Source: Brachyhypopomus gauderio
Lineage: Eukaryota; Chordata; Actinopteri; Gymnotiformes; Hypopomidae
Reading direction: 5' to 3'
Length of the DNA: 64,000 nucleotides
Assembly (NCBI RefSeq): GCF_052324685.1
Contig: NC_135212.1
Span: 21,059,048-21,123,047, forward strand
The notes beneath the pieces were generated by a model, which was given only the letters and a program-made list of their open reading frames with translations, had not been told where the DNA came from and did not search any database. The translations under genes and the position numbers were made by a program. Shown here piece by piece: positions 27,601 through 42,879 of this stretch (position 1 is the first letter of the stretch; the number at the start of each line of letters is the position of its first letter).

Positions 27601-30600
27601 ATGGCATGTTGGGGCCACTGACATATGCACTGATGCTGTAGCTGTTGATGGTGTGTTGGGGCCACTGAACTGCACACTGATGCTGTAGCTGTTGATTGTT
27701 TTAGCGGCTCTGACCTGCACCTTGATGCTGTATCGATTGAGGGTGTGTTGGAGCCAGTGACCTGCACACTGATGCGGTGCCTGTTGATAGCGTGTTGGGG
27801 CCTCTGACATGCGCACTGATGCTGTAGCTGTTAATGATGTGTTGGGGCCACTGAACTGCACCCTGATGATGTAGCTGTTGTGTTGGGGCCACTGACGTGC
27901 ACACTGATACTGTAGCTGTTGATGGCTTGTTGGGGCCACTGACATGCACACTGATGCTGTGGCTGTTGATGGTGTGTTTGGGCCAGTGAACTGCACACTG
28001 ATGCTGTGCCTGTTGATGGCTTGTTGGGGCCACTGACATTCACACTGATACTGTAGCTGTTGATGGCGTGTTGGGGCCACTGACATGTGCACTGATGCTG
28101 TAGCTGTTGAGGGTGTGTTGGGGCCACTGAACTGCACACTGATGCTGTAGCTGTTGATTGTTTTAGCGGCACTGACCTGCACCTTGATGCTGTAGCTGTT
28201 GATTGTTTTAGCGGCACTGACCTGCACCTTGATGCTGTATCGATTGAGGGTGTGTTGGGGCCTCTGACATGCACACTGATGCTGTAGCTGTTAATGATGT
28301 GTTGGGGCCACTGAACTGCACCCTGTTGCTGTAGCTGTTGTGTTGGGGCCACTGACATGCACACTGATACTGTAGCTGTTGATGGCTTGTTGGGGCCACT
28401 GACATGCGCACTGAAGCTGTAGCTGTTGATGGCGTGTTGGGGCCACTGAACTGCACACTGATGCTGTAGCTGTTGATTGCTTTAGCGGCACTGACTTGCA
28501 CCTTGATGCTGTAGCTGTTGATTGTTTTAGCGGCACTGACCTGCACCTTGATGCTGTATCGATTGAGGGTGTGTTGGGGCCAGTGACCTGCACACTGATG
28601 CTGTGCCTGTTGATGGCGTGTTGGGGCCTCTGACATGCGCACTGATGCTTTAGCTGTTAATGATGTGTTGGGGCCACTGAACTGCACCCTGATGCTGTAG
28701 CTGTTGTGTTGGGGCCACTGACATGCACACTGATACTGTAGCTGTTGATGGCTTGTTGGGGCCACTGAGATGCGCACTGAAGCTGTAGCTGTTGATGGCG
28801 TGTTGGGGCCACTGACATGTGCACTGATGCTGTAGCTGTTGAGGGTGTGTTGGGGCCACTGAACTGCACACTGATGCTGTAGCTGTTGATTGCTTTAGCG
28901 GCACTGACCTGCACCTTGATGCTGTATCGATTGAGGGTGTGTTGGGGCCAGTGACCTGCACACTGATGCTGTGCCTGTTGATGTCGTGTTGGGGCCTCTG
29001 ACATGCGCACTGATGCTGTAGCTGTTAATGATGTGTTGGGGCCACTGAACTGCACCCTGATGCTGTAGCTGTTGTGTTGGGGCCACTGACATTCACACTG
29101 ATACTGTAGCTGTTGATGGCGTGTTGGGGCCTCTGACATGCGCACTGATGCTGTAGCTGTTGATGGCGTGTTGGGGCCACTGAACTGCACCCTGATGCTG
29201 TAGCTGTTGATGTTGTGTTGGGGCCACTGACATGCACACTGATACCGTAGCAGTTGATGGCTTGTTGGGGCCACTGACATGCGCACTGATGCTGTGGCTG
29301 TTGATGGTGTGTTGGGGCCAGTGAACTGCACACTGATGCTGTGCCTGTTGATGGCTTGTTGGGGCCACTGACATTCACACTGATACTGTAGCTGTTGATG
29401 GCGTGTTGGGGCCACTGACATGTGCACTGATGCTGTAGCTGTTGAGGGTGTGTTGGGGCCACTGAACTGCACACTGATGCTGTAGCTGTTGATTGCTTTA
29501 GCGGCACTGACCTGCACCTTGATGCTGTATCGATTGAGGGTGTGTTGGGGCCAGTGACCTGCACACTGATGCTGTGCCTGTTGATGTCGTGTTGGGGCCT
29601 CTGACATGCGCACTGATGCTGTAGCTGTTAATGATGTGTTGGGGCCACTGAACTGCACCCTGATGCTGTAGCTGTTGTGTTGGGGCCACTGACATGCACA
29701 CTGATACTGTAGCTGTTGATGGCTTGTTGGGGCCACTGACATGTGCACTGATTCTGTAGCTGTTGATGGTGTGTTGGGGCCAGTGAACTGCACACTGATG
29801 CTGTGCCTGTTGATGGCTTGTTGGGGCCACTGACATTCACACTGATACTGTAGCTGTTGATGGCGTGTTGGGGCCACTGACATGTGCACTGATGCTGTAG
29901 CTGTTGAGGGTGTGTTGAGGCCACTGAACTGCACACTGATGCTGTAGCTGTTGATGGTGTGTTGGGGCCACTGAAATGCACACTGATACTGTAGCTGTTG
30001 ATGGCTTGTTGCGGCCACTGACATGCGCACTGATGCTGTAGCTGTTGATGGCGTGTTGGGGCCACTGAACTGCACCCTGATGCTGTAGCTGTTGATGTTG
30101 TGTTGGGGCCACTGACATGCACACTGATACTGTAGCTGTTGATGGCTTGTTGGGGCCACTGACATGTTTACTGATGCTGTAGCTGTTGAGGGTGTGTTGG
30201 GGCCACTGAACTGCACACTGATGCTGTAGCTGTTGATTGCTTTAGCGGCACTGACCTGCACCTTGATGCTGTATCGATTGAGGGTGTGTTGGGGCCAGTG
30301 ACCTGCACACTGATGCTGTGCCTGTTGATGGCGTGTTGGGGCCTCTGACATGCGCACTGATGCTTTAGCTGTTAATGATGTGTTGGGGCCACTGAACTGC
30401 ACCCTGATGCTGTAGCTGTTGTGTTGGGGCCACTGACATGCACACTGATACTGTAGCTGTTGATGGCTTGTTGGGGCCACTGAGATGCGCACTGAAGCTG
30501 TAGCTGTTGATGGCGTGTTGGGGCCACTGACATGTGCACTGATGCTGTAGCTGTTGAGGGTGTGTTGGGGCCACTGAACTGCACACTGATGCTGTAGCTG

Positions 30601-31549
30601 TTGATTGCTTTAGCGGCACTGACCTGCACCTTGATGCTGTATCGATTGAGGGTGTGTTGGGGCCAGTGACCTGCACACTGATGCTGTGCCTGTTGATGTC
30701 GTGTTGGGGCCTCTGACATGCGCACTGATGCTGTAGCTGTTAATGATGTGTTGGGGCCACTGAACTGCACCCTGATGCTGTAGCTGTTGTGTTGGGGCCA
30801 CTGACATGCACACTGATACTGTAGCTGTTGATGGCTTGTTGGGGCCACTGACATGCGCACTGATTCTGTAGCTGTTGATGGTGTGTTGGGGCCAGTGAAC
30901 TGCACACTGATGCTGTGCCTGTTGATGGCTTGTTGGGGCCACTGACATTCACACTGATACTGTAGCTGTTGATGGCGTGTTGGGGCCACTGACATGTGCA
31001 CTGATGCTGTAGCTGTTGAGGGTGTGTTGAGGCCACTGAACTGCACACTGATGCTGTAGCTGTTGATTGTTTTAGCGGCACTGACCTGCACCTTGATGCT
31101 GTATCGATTGAGGGTGTGTTGGGGCCAGTGACCTGCACACTGATGCTGTGCCTGTTGATGGCGTGTTGGGGCCTCTGACATGCGCACTGATGCTGTAGCT
31201 GTTAATGATGTGTTGGGGCCACTGAACTGCACCCTGATGCTGTAGCTGTTGTGTTGGGGCCACTGACATGCACACTGATACTGTAGCTGTTGATGGCTTG
31301 TTGGGGCCACTGAGATGCGCACTGAAGCTGTAGCTGTTGATGGCGTGTTGGGGCCACTGACATGTGCACTGATGCTGTAGCTGTTGAGGGTGTGTTGGGG
31401 CCACTGAACTGCACACTGATGCTGTAGCTGTTGATTGCTTTAGCGGCACTGACCTGCACCTTGATGCTGTATCGATTGAGGGTGTGTTGGGGCCAGTGAC
31501 CTGCACACTGATGCTGTGCCTGTTGATGGCGTGTTGGGGCCTCTGACAT

Positions 31550-34500
31550 GACATGCGCACTGATGCTTTAGCTGTTAATGATGTGTTGGGGCCACTGAAC
31601 TGCACCCTGATGCTGTAGCTGTTGTGTTGGGGCCACTGACATGCACACTGATACTGTAGCTGTTGATGGCTTGTTGGGGCCACTGAGATGCGCACTGAAG
31701 CTGTAGCTGTTGATGGTGTGTTGGGGCCAGTGAACTGCACACTGATGCTTTGCCTGTTGATGGCTTGTTGGGGCCACTGACATTCACACTGATTCTGTAG
31801 CTGTTGATGGCGTGTTGGGGCCACTGACATGTGCACTGATGCTGTAGCTGTTGATGGTGTGTTGGGGCCACTGAAATGCACACTGATACTGTAGCTGTTG
31901 ATGGCTTGTTGGGGCCACTGACATGCGCACTGATGCTGTAGCTGTTGATGGCGTGTTGGGGCCACTGAACTGCACCCTGATGCTGTAGCTGTTGTGTTGG
32001 GGCCACTGACATGCACACTGATACTGTAGCTGTTGATGGCTTGTTGGGGCCACTGACATGCGCACTGATGCTGTAGCTGTTGATGGTGTGTTGGGGCCAG
32101 TGAACTGCACACTGATGCTTTGCCTGTTGATGGCTTGTTGGGGCCACTGACATTCACACTGATACTGTAGCTGTTGATGGCATGTTGGGGCCACTGACAT
32201 ATGCACTGATGCTGTAGCTGTTGATGGTGTGTTGGGGCCACTGAACTGCACACTGATGCTGTAGCTGTTGATGGCTTGTTGGGGCCACTGACATTCACAC
32301 TGATACTGTAGCTGTTGATGGCGTGTTGGGGCCACTGAACTGCACACTGATGCTGTAGCTGTTGATTGCTTTAGCGGCACTGACTTGCACCTTGATGCTG
32401 TAGCTGTTGATTGCTTTAGCGGCACTGACTTGCACCTTGATGCTGTATCGATTGAGGGTGTGTTGGGGCCAGTGACCTGCACACTGATGCGGTGCCTGTT
32501 GATAGTGTGTTGGGGCCTCTGACATGCGCACTGATGCTGTAGCTGTTAATGATGTGTTGGGGCCACTGAACTGCACCCTGATGCTGTAGCTGTTGATGTT
32601 GTGTTGGGGCCACTGACATGCACACTGATACTGTAGCTGTTGATGGCTTGTTGGGGCCACTGACATGCGCACTGATGCTGTAGCTGTTGATGGTGTGTTG
32701 GGGCCAGTGAACTGCACACTGATGCTGTGCCTGTTGATGGCGTGTTGGGGCCTCTGACATGACATGCGCACTGATGCTTTAGCTGTTAATGATGTGTTGG
32801 GGCCACTGAACTGCACCCTGATGCTGTAGCTGTTGTGTTGGGGCCACTGACATGCACACTGATACTGTAGCTGTTGATGGCTTGTTGGGGCCACTGAGAT
32901 GCGCACTGAAGCTGTAGCTGTTGATGGTGTGTTGGGGCCAGTGAACTGCACACTGATGCTTTGCCTGTTGATGGCTTGTTGGGGCCACTGACATTCACAC
33001 TGATTCTGTAGCTGTTGATGGCGTGTTGGGGCCACTGACATGTGCACTGATGCTGTAGCTGTTGATGGTGTGTTGGGGCCACTGAAATGCACACTGATAC
33101 TGTAGCTGTTGATGGCTTGTTGGGGCCACTGACATGCGCACTGATGCTGTAGCTGTTGATGGCGTGTTGGGGCCACTGAACTGCACCCTGATGCTGTAGC
33201 TGTTGATGTTGTGTTGGGGCCACTGACATGCACACTGATACTGTAGCTGTTGATGGCTTGTTGGGGCCACTGACATGCGCACTGATGCTGTAGCTGTTGA
33301 TGGTGTGTTGGGGCCAGTGAACTGCACACTGATGCTTTGCCTGTTGATGGCTTGTTGGGGCCACTGACATTCACACTGATACTGTAGCTGTTGATGGCAT
33401 GTTGGGGCCACTGACATATGCACTGATGCTGTAGCTGTTGATGGTGTGTTGGGGCCACTGAACTGCACACTGATGCTGTAGCTGTTGATGGCTTGTTGGG
33501 GCCACTGACATTCACACTGATACTGTAGCTGTTGATGGCGTGTTGGGGCCACTGAACTGCACACTGATGCTGTAGCTGTTGATTGCTTTAGCGGCACTGA
33601 CTTGCACCTTGATGCTGTAGCTGTTGATTGCTTTAGCGGCACTGACTTGCACCTTGATGCTGTATCGATTGAGGGTGTGTTGGGGCCAGTGACCTGCACA
33701 CTGATGCGGTGCCTGTTGATAGTGTGTTGGGGCCTCTGACATGCGCACTGATGCTGTAGCTGTTAATGATGTGTTGGGGCCACTGAACTGCACCCTGATG
33801 CTGTAGCTGTTGATGTTGTGTTGGGGCCACTGACATGCACACTGATACTGTAGCTGTTGATGGCTTGTTGGGGCCACTGACATGCGCACTGATGCTGTAG
33901 CTGTTGATGGTGTGTTGGGGCCAGTGAACTGCACACTGATGCTGTGCCTGTTGATGGCGTGTTGGGGCCTCTGACATGACATGCGCACTGATGCTTTAGC
34001 TGTTAATGATGTGTTGGGGCCACTGAACTGCACCCTGATGCTGTAGCTGTTGTGTTGGGGCCACTGACATGCACACTGATACTGTAGCTGTTGATGGCTT
34101 GTTGGGGCCACTGAGATGCGCACTGAAGCTGTAGCTGTTGATGGTGTGTTGGGGCCAGTGAACTGCACACTGATGCTTTGCCTGTTGATGGCTTGTTGGG
34201 GCCACTGACATTCACACTGATTCTGTAGCTGTTGATGGCGTGTTGGGGCCACTGACATGTGCACTGATGCTGTAGCTGTTGATGGTGTGTTGGGGCCACT
34301 GAAATGCACACTGATACTGTAGCTGTTGATGGCTTGTTGGGGCCACTGACATGCGCACTGATGCTGTAGCTGTTGATGGCGTGTTGGGGCCACTGAACTG
34401 CACCCTGATGCTGTAGCTGTTGATGTTGTGTTGGGGCCACTGACATGCACACTGATACTGTAGCTGTTGATGGCTTGTTGGGGCCACTGACATGCGCACT

Positions 34501-35200
34501 GATGCTGTAGCTGTTGATGGTGTGTTGGGGCCAGTGAACTGCACACTGATGCTTTGCCTGTTGATGGCTTGTTGGGGCCACTGACATTCACACTGATACT
34601 GTAGCTGTTGATGGCATGTTGGGGCCACTGACATATGCACTGATGCGGTAGCTGTTGATGGTGTGTTGGGGCCACTGAACTGCACACTGATGCTGTAGCT
34701 GTTGATGGCTTGTTGGGGCCACTGACATTCACACTGATACTGTAGCTGTTGATGGCGTGTTGGGGCCACTGAACTGCACACTGATGCTGTAGCTGTTGAT
34801 TGCTTTAGCGGCACTGACTTGCACCTTGATGCTGTAGCTGTTGATTGCTTTAGCGGCACTGACTTGCACCTTGATGCTGTATCGATTGAGGGTGTGTTGG
34901 GGCCAGTGACCTGCACACTGATGCGGTGCCTGTTGATAGTGTGTTGGGGCCTCTGACATGCGCACTGATGCTGTAGCTGTTAATGATGTGTTGGGGCCAC
35001 TGAACTGCACCCTGATGCTGTAGCTGTTGATGTTGTGTTGGGGCCACTGACATGCACACTGATACTGTAGCTGTTGATGGCTTGTTGGGGCCACTGACAT
35101 GCGCACTGATGCTGTAGCTGTTGATGGTGTGTTGGGGCCAGTGAACTGCACACTGATGCTTTGCCTGTTGATGGCTTGTTGGGGCCACTGACATTCACAC
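31550..35200. repeat. 1,217-bp higher-order repeat group D
   Basis: Units start at 31,568, 32,779 and 33,996. The first interval is 1,211 bp and the second 1,217 bp. The 6-bp deficit comes from a monomer reading GTAGCTGTTGTGTTGGGG in place of the form with TTGATGTTGTG near 31,990. Confidence 0.85.
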
Positions 35201-38200
35201 TGATACTGTAGCTGTTGATGGCATGTTGGGGCCACTGACATATGCACTGATGCTGTAGCTGTTGATGGTGTGTTGGGGCCACTGAACTGCACACTGATGC
35301 TGTAGCTGTTGATTGTTTTAGCGGCTCTGACCTGCACCTTGATGCTGTATCGATTGAGGGTGTGTTGGAGCCAGTGACCTGCACACTGATGCGGTGCCTG
35401 TTGATAGCGTGTTGGGGCCTCTGACATGCGCACTGATGCTGTAGCTGTTAATGATGTGTTGGGGCCACTGAACTGCACCCTGATGATGTAGCTGTTGTGT
35501 TGGGGCCACTGACGTGCACACTGATACTGTAGCTGTTGATGGCTTGTTGGGGCCACTGACATGCACACTGATGCTGTGGCTGTTGATGGTGTGTTTGGGC
35601 CAGTGAACTGCACACTGATGCTGTGCCTGTTGATGGCTTGTTGGGGCCACTGACATTCACACTGATACTGTAGCTGTTGATGGCGTGTTGGGGCCACTGA
35701 CATGTGCACTGATGCTGTAGCTGTTGAGGGTGTGTTGGGGCCACTGAACTGCACACTGATGCTGTAGCTGTTGATTGTTTTAGCGGCACTGACCTGCACC
35801 TTGATGCTGTAGCTGTTGATTGTTTTAGCGGCACTGACCTGCACCTTGATGCTGTATCGATTGAGGGTGTGTTGGGGCCTCTGACATGCACACTGATGCT
35901 GTAGCTGTTAATGATGTGTTGGGGCCACTGAACTGCACCCTGTTGCTGTAGCTGTTGTGTTGGGGCCACTGACATGCACACTGATACTGTAGCTGTTGAT
36001 GGCTTGTTGGGGCCACTGACATGCGCACTGAAGCTGTAGCTGTTGATGGCGTGTTGGGGCCACTGAACTGCACACTGATGCTGTAGCTGTTGATTGCTTT
36101 AGCGGCACTGACTTGCACCTTGATGCTGTAGCTGTTGATTGTTTTAGCGGCACTGACCTGCACCTTGATGCTGTATCGATTGAGGGTGTGTTGGGGCCAG
36201 TGACCTGCACACTGATGCTGTGCCTGTTGATGGCGTGTTGGGGCCTCTGACATGCGCACTGATGCTTTAGCTGTTAATGATGTGTTGGGGCCACTGAACT
36301 GCACCCTGATGCTGTAGCTGTTGTGTTGGGGCCACTGACATGCACACTGATACTGTAGCTGTTGATGGCTTGTTGGGGCCACTGAGATGCGCACTGAAGC
36401 TGTAGCTGTTGATGGCGTGTTGGGGCCACTGACATGTGCACTGATGCTGTAGCTGTTGAGGGTGTGTTGGGGCCACTGAACTGCACACTGATGCTGTAGC
36501 TGTTGATTGCTTTAGCGGCACTGACCTGCACCTTGATGCTGTATCGATTGAGGGTGTGTTGGGGCCAGTGACCTGCACACTGATGCTGTGCCTGTTGATG
36601 TCGTGTTGGGGCCTCTGACATGCGCACTGATGCTGTAGCTGTTAATGATGTGTTGGGGCCACTGAACTGCACCCTGATGCTGTAGCTGTTGTGTTGGGGC
36701 CACTGACATTCACACTGATACTGTAGCTGTTGATGGCGTGTTGGGGCCTCTGACATGCGCACTGATGCTGTAGCTGTTGATGGCGTGTTGGGGCCACTGA
36801 ACTGCACCCTGATGCTGTAGCTGTTGATGTTGTGTTGGGGCCACTGACATGCACACTGATACCGTAGCAGTTGATGGCTTGTTGGGGCCACTGACATGCG
36901 CACTGATGCTGTGGCTGTTGATGGTGTGTTGGGGCCAGTGAACTGCACACTGATGCTGTGCCTGTTGATGGCTTGTTGGGGCCACTGACATTCACACTGA
37001 TACTGTAGCTGTTGATGGCGTGTTGGGGCCACTGACATGTGCACTGATGCTGTAGCTGTTGAGGGTGTGTTGGGGCCACTGACATGTGCACTGATGCTGT
37101 AGCTGTTGAGGGTGTGTTGGGGCCACTGAACTGCACACTGATGCTGTAGCTGTTGATTGCTTTAGCGGCACTGACCTGCACCTTGATGCTGTATCGATTG
37201 AGGGTGTGTTGGGGCCAGTGACCTGCACACTGATGCTGTAGCTGTTGTGTTGGGGCCACTGACATGCACACTGATACTGTAGCTGTTGATGGCTTGTTGG
37301 GGCCACTGACATGCGCACTGATTCTGTAGCTGTTGATGGTGTGTTGAGGCCACTGAACTGCACACTGATGCTGTAGCTGTTGATGGTGTGTTGGGGCCAC
37401 TGAAATGCACACTGATACTGTAGCTGTTGATGGCTTGTTGCGGCCACTGACATGCGCACTGATGCTGTAGCTGTTGATGGCGTGTTGGGGCCACTGAACT
37501 GCACCCTGATGCTGTAGCTGTTGATGTTGTGTTGGGGCCACTGACATGCACACTGATACTGTAGCTGTTGATGGCTTGTTGGGGCCACTGACATGCGCAC
37601 TGATGCTGTGGCTGTTGATGGTGTGTTGGGGCCAGTGAACTGCACACTGATGCTGTGCCTGTTGATGGCTTGTTGGGGCCACTGACATTCACACTGATAC
37701 TGTAGCTGTTGATGGCGTGTTGGGGCCACTGACATGTTTACTGATGCTGTAGCTGTTGAGGGTGTGTTGGGGCCAGTGAACTGCACACTGATGCTTTGCC
37801 TGTTGATGGCTTGTTGGGGCCACTGACATTCACACTGATACTGTAGCTGTTGATGGCATGTTGGGGCCACTGACATATGCACTGATGCGGTAGCTGTTGA
37901 TGGTGTGTTGGGGCCACTGAACTGCACACTGATGCTGTAGCTGTTGATGGCTTGTTGGGGCCACTGACATTCACACTGATACTGTAGCTGTTGATGGCGT
38001 GTTGGGGCCACTGAACTGCACACTGATGCTGTAGCTGTTGATTGCTTTAGCGGCACTGACTTGCACCTTGATGCTGTAGCTGTTGATTGCTTTAGCGGCA
38101 CTGACTTGCACCTTGATGCTGTATCGATTGAGGGTGTGTTGGGGCCAGTGACCTGCACACTGATGCGGTGCCTGTTGATAGTGTGTTGGGGCCTCTGACA

Positions 38201-40580
38201 TGCGCACTGATGCTGTAGCTGTTAATGATGTGTTGGGGCCACTGAACTGCACCCTGATGCTGTAGCTGTTGATGTTGTGTTGGGGCCACTGACATGCACA
38301 CTGATACTGTAGCTGTTGATGGCTTGTTGGGGCCACTGACATGCGCACTGATGCTGTAGCTGTTGATGGTGTGTTGGGGCCAGTGAACTGCACACTGATG
38401 CTTTGCCTGTTGATGGCTTGTTGGGGCCACTGACATTCACACTGATACTGTAGCTGTTGATGGCATGTTGGGGCCACTGACATATGCACTGATGCTGTAG
38501 CTGTTGATGGTGTGTTGGGGCCACTGAACTGCACACTGATGCTGTAGCTGTTGATTGTTTTAGCGGCTCTGACCTGCACCTTGATGCTGTATCGATTGAG
38601 GGTGTGTTGGAGCCAGTGACCTGCACACTGATGCGGTGCCTGTTGATAGCGTGTTGGGGCCTCTGACATGCGCACTGATGCTGTAGCTGTTAATGATGTG
38701 TTGGGGCCACTGAACTGCACCCTGATGATGTAGCTGTTGTGTTGGGGCCACTGACGTGCACACTGATACTGTAGCTGTTGATGGCTTGTTGGGGCCACTG
38801 ACATGCACACTGATGCTGTGGCTGTTGATGGTGTGTTTGGGCCAGTGAACTGCACACTGATGCTGTGCCTGTTGATGGCTTGTTGGGGCCACTGACATTC
38901 ACACTGATACTGTAGCTGTTGATGGCGTGTTGGGGCCACTGACATGTGCACTGATGCTGTAGCTGTTGAGGGTGTGTTGGGGCCACTGAACTGCACACTG
39001 ATGCTGTAGCTGTTGATTGTTTTAGCGGCACTGACCTGCACCTTGATGCTGTAGCTGTTGATTGTTTTAGCGGCACTGACCTGCACCTTGATGCTGTATC
39101 GATTGAGGGTGTGTTGGGGCCTCTGACATGCACACTGATGCTGTAGCTGTTAATGATGTGTTGGGGCCACTGAACTGCACCCTGTTGCTGTAGCTGTTGT
39201 GTTGGGGCCACTGACATGCACACTGATACTGTAGCTGTTGATGGCTTGTTGGGGCCACTGACATGCGCACTGAAGCTGTAGCTGTTGATGGCGTGTTGGG
39301 GCCACTGAACTGCACACTGATGCTGTAGCTGTTGATTGCTTTAGCGGCACTGACTTGCACCTTGATGCTGTAGCTGTTGATTGTTTTAGCGGCACTGACC
39401 TGCACCTTGATGCTGTATCGATTGAGGGTGTGTTGGGGCCAGTGACCTGCACACTGATGCTGTGCCTGTTGATGGCGTGTTGGGGCCTCTGACATGCGCA
39501 CTGATGCTTTAGCTGTTAATGATGTGTTGGGGCCACTGAACTGCACCCTGATGCTGTAGCTGTTGTGTTGGGGCCACTGACATGCACACTGATACTGTAG
39601 CTGTTGATGGCTTGTTGGGGCCACTGAGATGCGCACTGAAGCTGTAGCTGTTGATGGCGTGTTGGGGCCACTGACATGTGCACTGATGCTGTAGCTGTTG
39701 AGGGTGTGTTGGGGCCACTGAACTGCACACTGATGCTGTAGCTGTTGATTGCTTTAGCGGCACTGACCTGCACCTTGATGCTGTATCGATTGAGGGTGTG
39801 TTGGGGCCAGTGACCTGCACACTGATGCTGTGCCTGTTGATGTCGTGTTGGGGCCTCTGACATGCGCACTGATGCTGTAGCTGTTAATGATGTGTTGGGG
39901 CCACTGAACTGCACCCTGATGCTGTAGCTGTTGTGTTGGGGCCACTGACATTCACACTGATACTGTAGCTGTTGATGGCGTGTTGGGGCCTCTGACATGC
40001 GCACTGATGCTGTAGCTGTTGATGGCGTGTTGGGGCCACTGAACTGCACCCTGATGCTGTAGCTGTTGATGTTGTGTTGGGGCCACTGACATGCACACTG
40101 ATACCGTAGCAGTTGATGGCTTGTTGGGGCCACTGACATGCGCACTGATGCTGTGGCTGTTGATGGTGTGTTGGGGCCAGTGAACTGCACACTGATGCTG
40201 TGCCTGTTGATGGCTTGTTGGGGCCACTGACATTCACACTGATACTGTAGCTGTTGATGGCGTGTTGGGGCCACTGACATGTGCACTGATGCTGTAGCTG
40301 TTGAGGGTGTGTTGGGGCCACTGACATGTGCACTGATGCTGTAGCTGTTGAGGGTGTGTTGGGGCCACTGAACTGCACACTGATGCTGTAGCTGTTGATT
40401 GCTTTAGCGGCACTGACCTGCACCTTGATGCTGTATCGATTGAGGGTGTGTTGGGGCCAGTGACCTGCACACTGATGCTGTAGCTGTTGTGTTGGGGCCA
40501 CTGACATGCACACTGATACTGTAGCTGTTGATGGCTTGTTGGGGCCACTGACATGCGCACTGATTCTGTAGCTGTTGATG
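34620..40580. repeat. 3,242-bp tandem duplication within the array
   Basis: Landmarks at 34,729, 35,448, 36,267 and 36,710 recur at 37,971, 38,690, 39,509 and 39,952, all offset by exactly 3,242 bp. The rare GATGCGGTAGCTG variant is present at 34,647 and 37,889, again 3,242 bp apart, which confirms a single duplication event. The copies stop matching near 37,335/40,577, where the first copy has lost monomers. The breakpoint near 37,760 joins a 1,345-type monomer end (TTGAGGGTGTG) to a 1,217-type start (GTGAACTGCACACTGATGCT). Confidence 0.88.
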
Positions 40581-42879
40581 GTGTGTTGGGGCCAGTGAAC
40601 TGCACACTGATGCTGTGCCTGTTGATGGCTTGTTGGGGCCACTGACATTCACACTGATACTGTAGCTGTTGATGGCGTGTTGGGGCCACTGACATGTGCA
40701 CTGATGCTGTAGCTGTTGAGGGTGTGTTGAGGCCACTGAACTGCACACTGATGCTGTAGCTGTTGATGGTGTGTTGGGGCCACTGAAATGCACACTGATA
40801 CTGTAGCTGTTGATGGCTTGTTGCGGCCACTGACATGCGCACTGATGCTGTAGCTGTTGATGGCGTGTTGGGGCCACTGAACTGCACCCTGATGCTGTAG
40901 CTGTTGATGTTGTGTTGGGGCCACTGACATGCACACTGATACTGTAGCTGTTGATGGCTTGTTGGGGCCACTGACATGCGCACTGATGCTGTGGCTGTTG
41001 ATGGTGTGTTGGGGCCAGTGAACTGCACACTGATGCTGTGCCTGTTGATGGCTTGTTGGGGCCACTGACATTCACACTGATACTGTAGCTGTTGATGGCG
41101 TGTTGGGGCCACTGACATGTTTACTGATGCTGTAGCTGTTGAGGGTGTGTTGGGGCCACTGAACTGCACACTGATGCTGTAGCTGTTGATTGCTTTAGCG
41201 GCACTGACCTGCACCTTGATGCTGTATCGATTGAGGGTGTGTTGGGGCCAGTGACCTGCACACTGATGCTGTGCCTGTTGATGGCGTGTTGGGGCCTCTG
41301 ACATGCGCACTGATGCTTTAGCTGTTAATGATGTGTTGGGGCCACTGAACTGCACCCTGATGCTGTAGCTGTTGTGTTGGGGCCACTGACATGCACACTG
41401 ATACTGTAGCTGTTGATGGCTTGTTGGGGCCACTGAGATGCGCACTGAAGCTGTAGCTGTTGATGGCGTGTTGGGGCCACTGACATGTGCACTGATGCTG
41501 TAGCTGTTGAGGGTGTGTTGGGGCCACTGAACTGCACACTGATGCTGTAGCTGTTGATTGCTTTAGCGGCACTGACCTGCACCTTGATGCTGTATCGATT
41601 GAGGGTGTGTTGGGGCCAGTGACCTGCACACTGATGCTGTGCCTGTTGATGTCGTGTTGGGGCCACTGACATTCACACTGATACTGTAGCTGTTGATGGC
41701 GTGTTGGGGCCACTGACATGTGCACTGATGCTGTAGCTGTTGAGGGTGTGTTGAGGCCACTGAACTGCACACTGATGCTGTAGCTGTTGATTGTTTTAGC
41801 GGCACTGACCTGCACCTTGATGCTGTATCGATTGAGGGTGTGTTGGGGCCAGTGACCTGGACACTGATGCTGTGCCTGTTGATGGCGTGTTGGGGCCTCT
41901 GACATGCGCACTGATGCTTTAGCTGTTAATGATGTGTTGGGGCCACTGAACTGCACACTGATGCTGTAGCTGTTGTGTTGGGGCCACTGACATGCACACT
42001 GATACTGTAGCTGTTGATGGCTTGTTGGGGCCACTGAGATGCGCACTGAAGCTGTAGCTGTTGATGGCGTGTTGGGGCCACTGACATGTGCACTGATGCT
42101 GTAGCTGTTGAGGGTGTGTTGGGGCCACTGAACTGCACACTGATGCTGTAGCTGTTGATTGCTTTAGCGGCACTGACCTGCACCTTGATGCTGTATCGAT
42201 TGAGGGTGTGTTGGGGCCAGTGACCTGCACACTGATGCTGTGCCTGTTGATGGCGTGTTGGGGCCTCTGACATGACATGCGCACTGATGCTTTAGCTGTT
42301 AATGATGTGTTGGGGCCACTGAACTGCACCCTGATGCTGTAGCTGTTGTGTTGGGGCCACTGACATGCACACTGATACTGTAGCTGTTGATGGCTTGTTG
42401 GGGCCACTGAGATGCGCACTGAAGCTGTAGCTGTTGATGGTGTGTTGGGGCCAGTGAACTGCACACTGATGCTTTGCCTGTTGATGGCTTGTTGGGGCCA
42501 CTGACATTCACACTGATTCTGTAGCTGTTGATGGCGTGTTGGGGCCACTGACATGTGCACTGATGCTGTAGCTGTTGATTGTGTGTTGGGGCCACTGAAA
42601 TGCACACTGATACTGTAGCTGTTGATGGCTTGTTGGGGCCACTGACATGCGCACTGATGCTGTAGCTGTTGATGGCGTGTTGGGGCCACTGAACTGCACC
42701 CTGATGCTGTAGCTGTTGATGTTGTGTTGGGGCCACTGACATGCACACTGATACTGTAGCTGTTGATGGCTTGTTGGGGCCACTGACATGCGCACTGATG
42801 CTGTGGCTGTTGATGGTGTGTTGGGGCCAGTGAACTGCACACTGATGCTGTGCCTGTTGATGGCTTGTTGGGGCCACTG

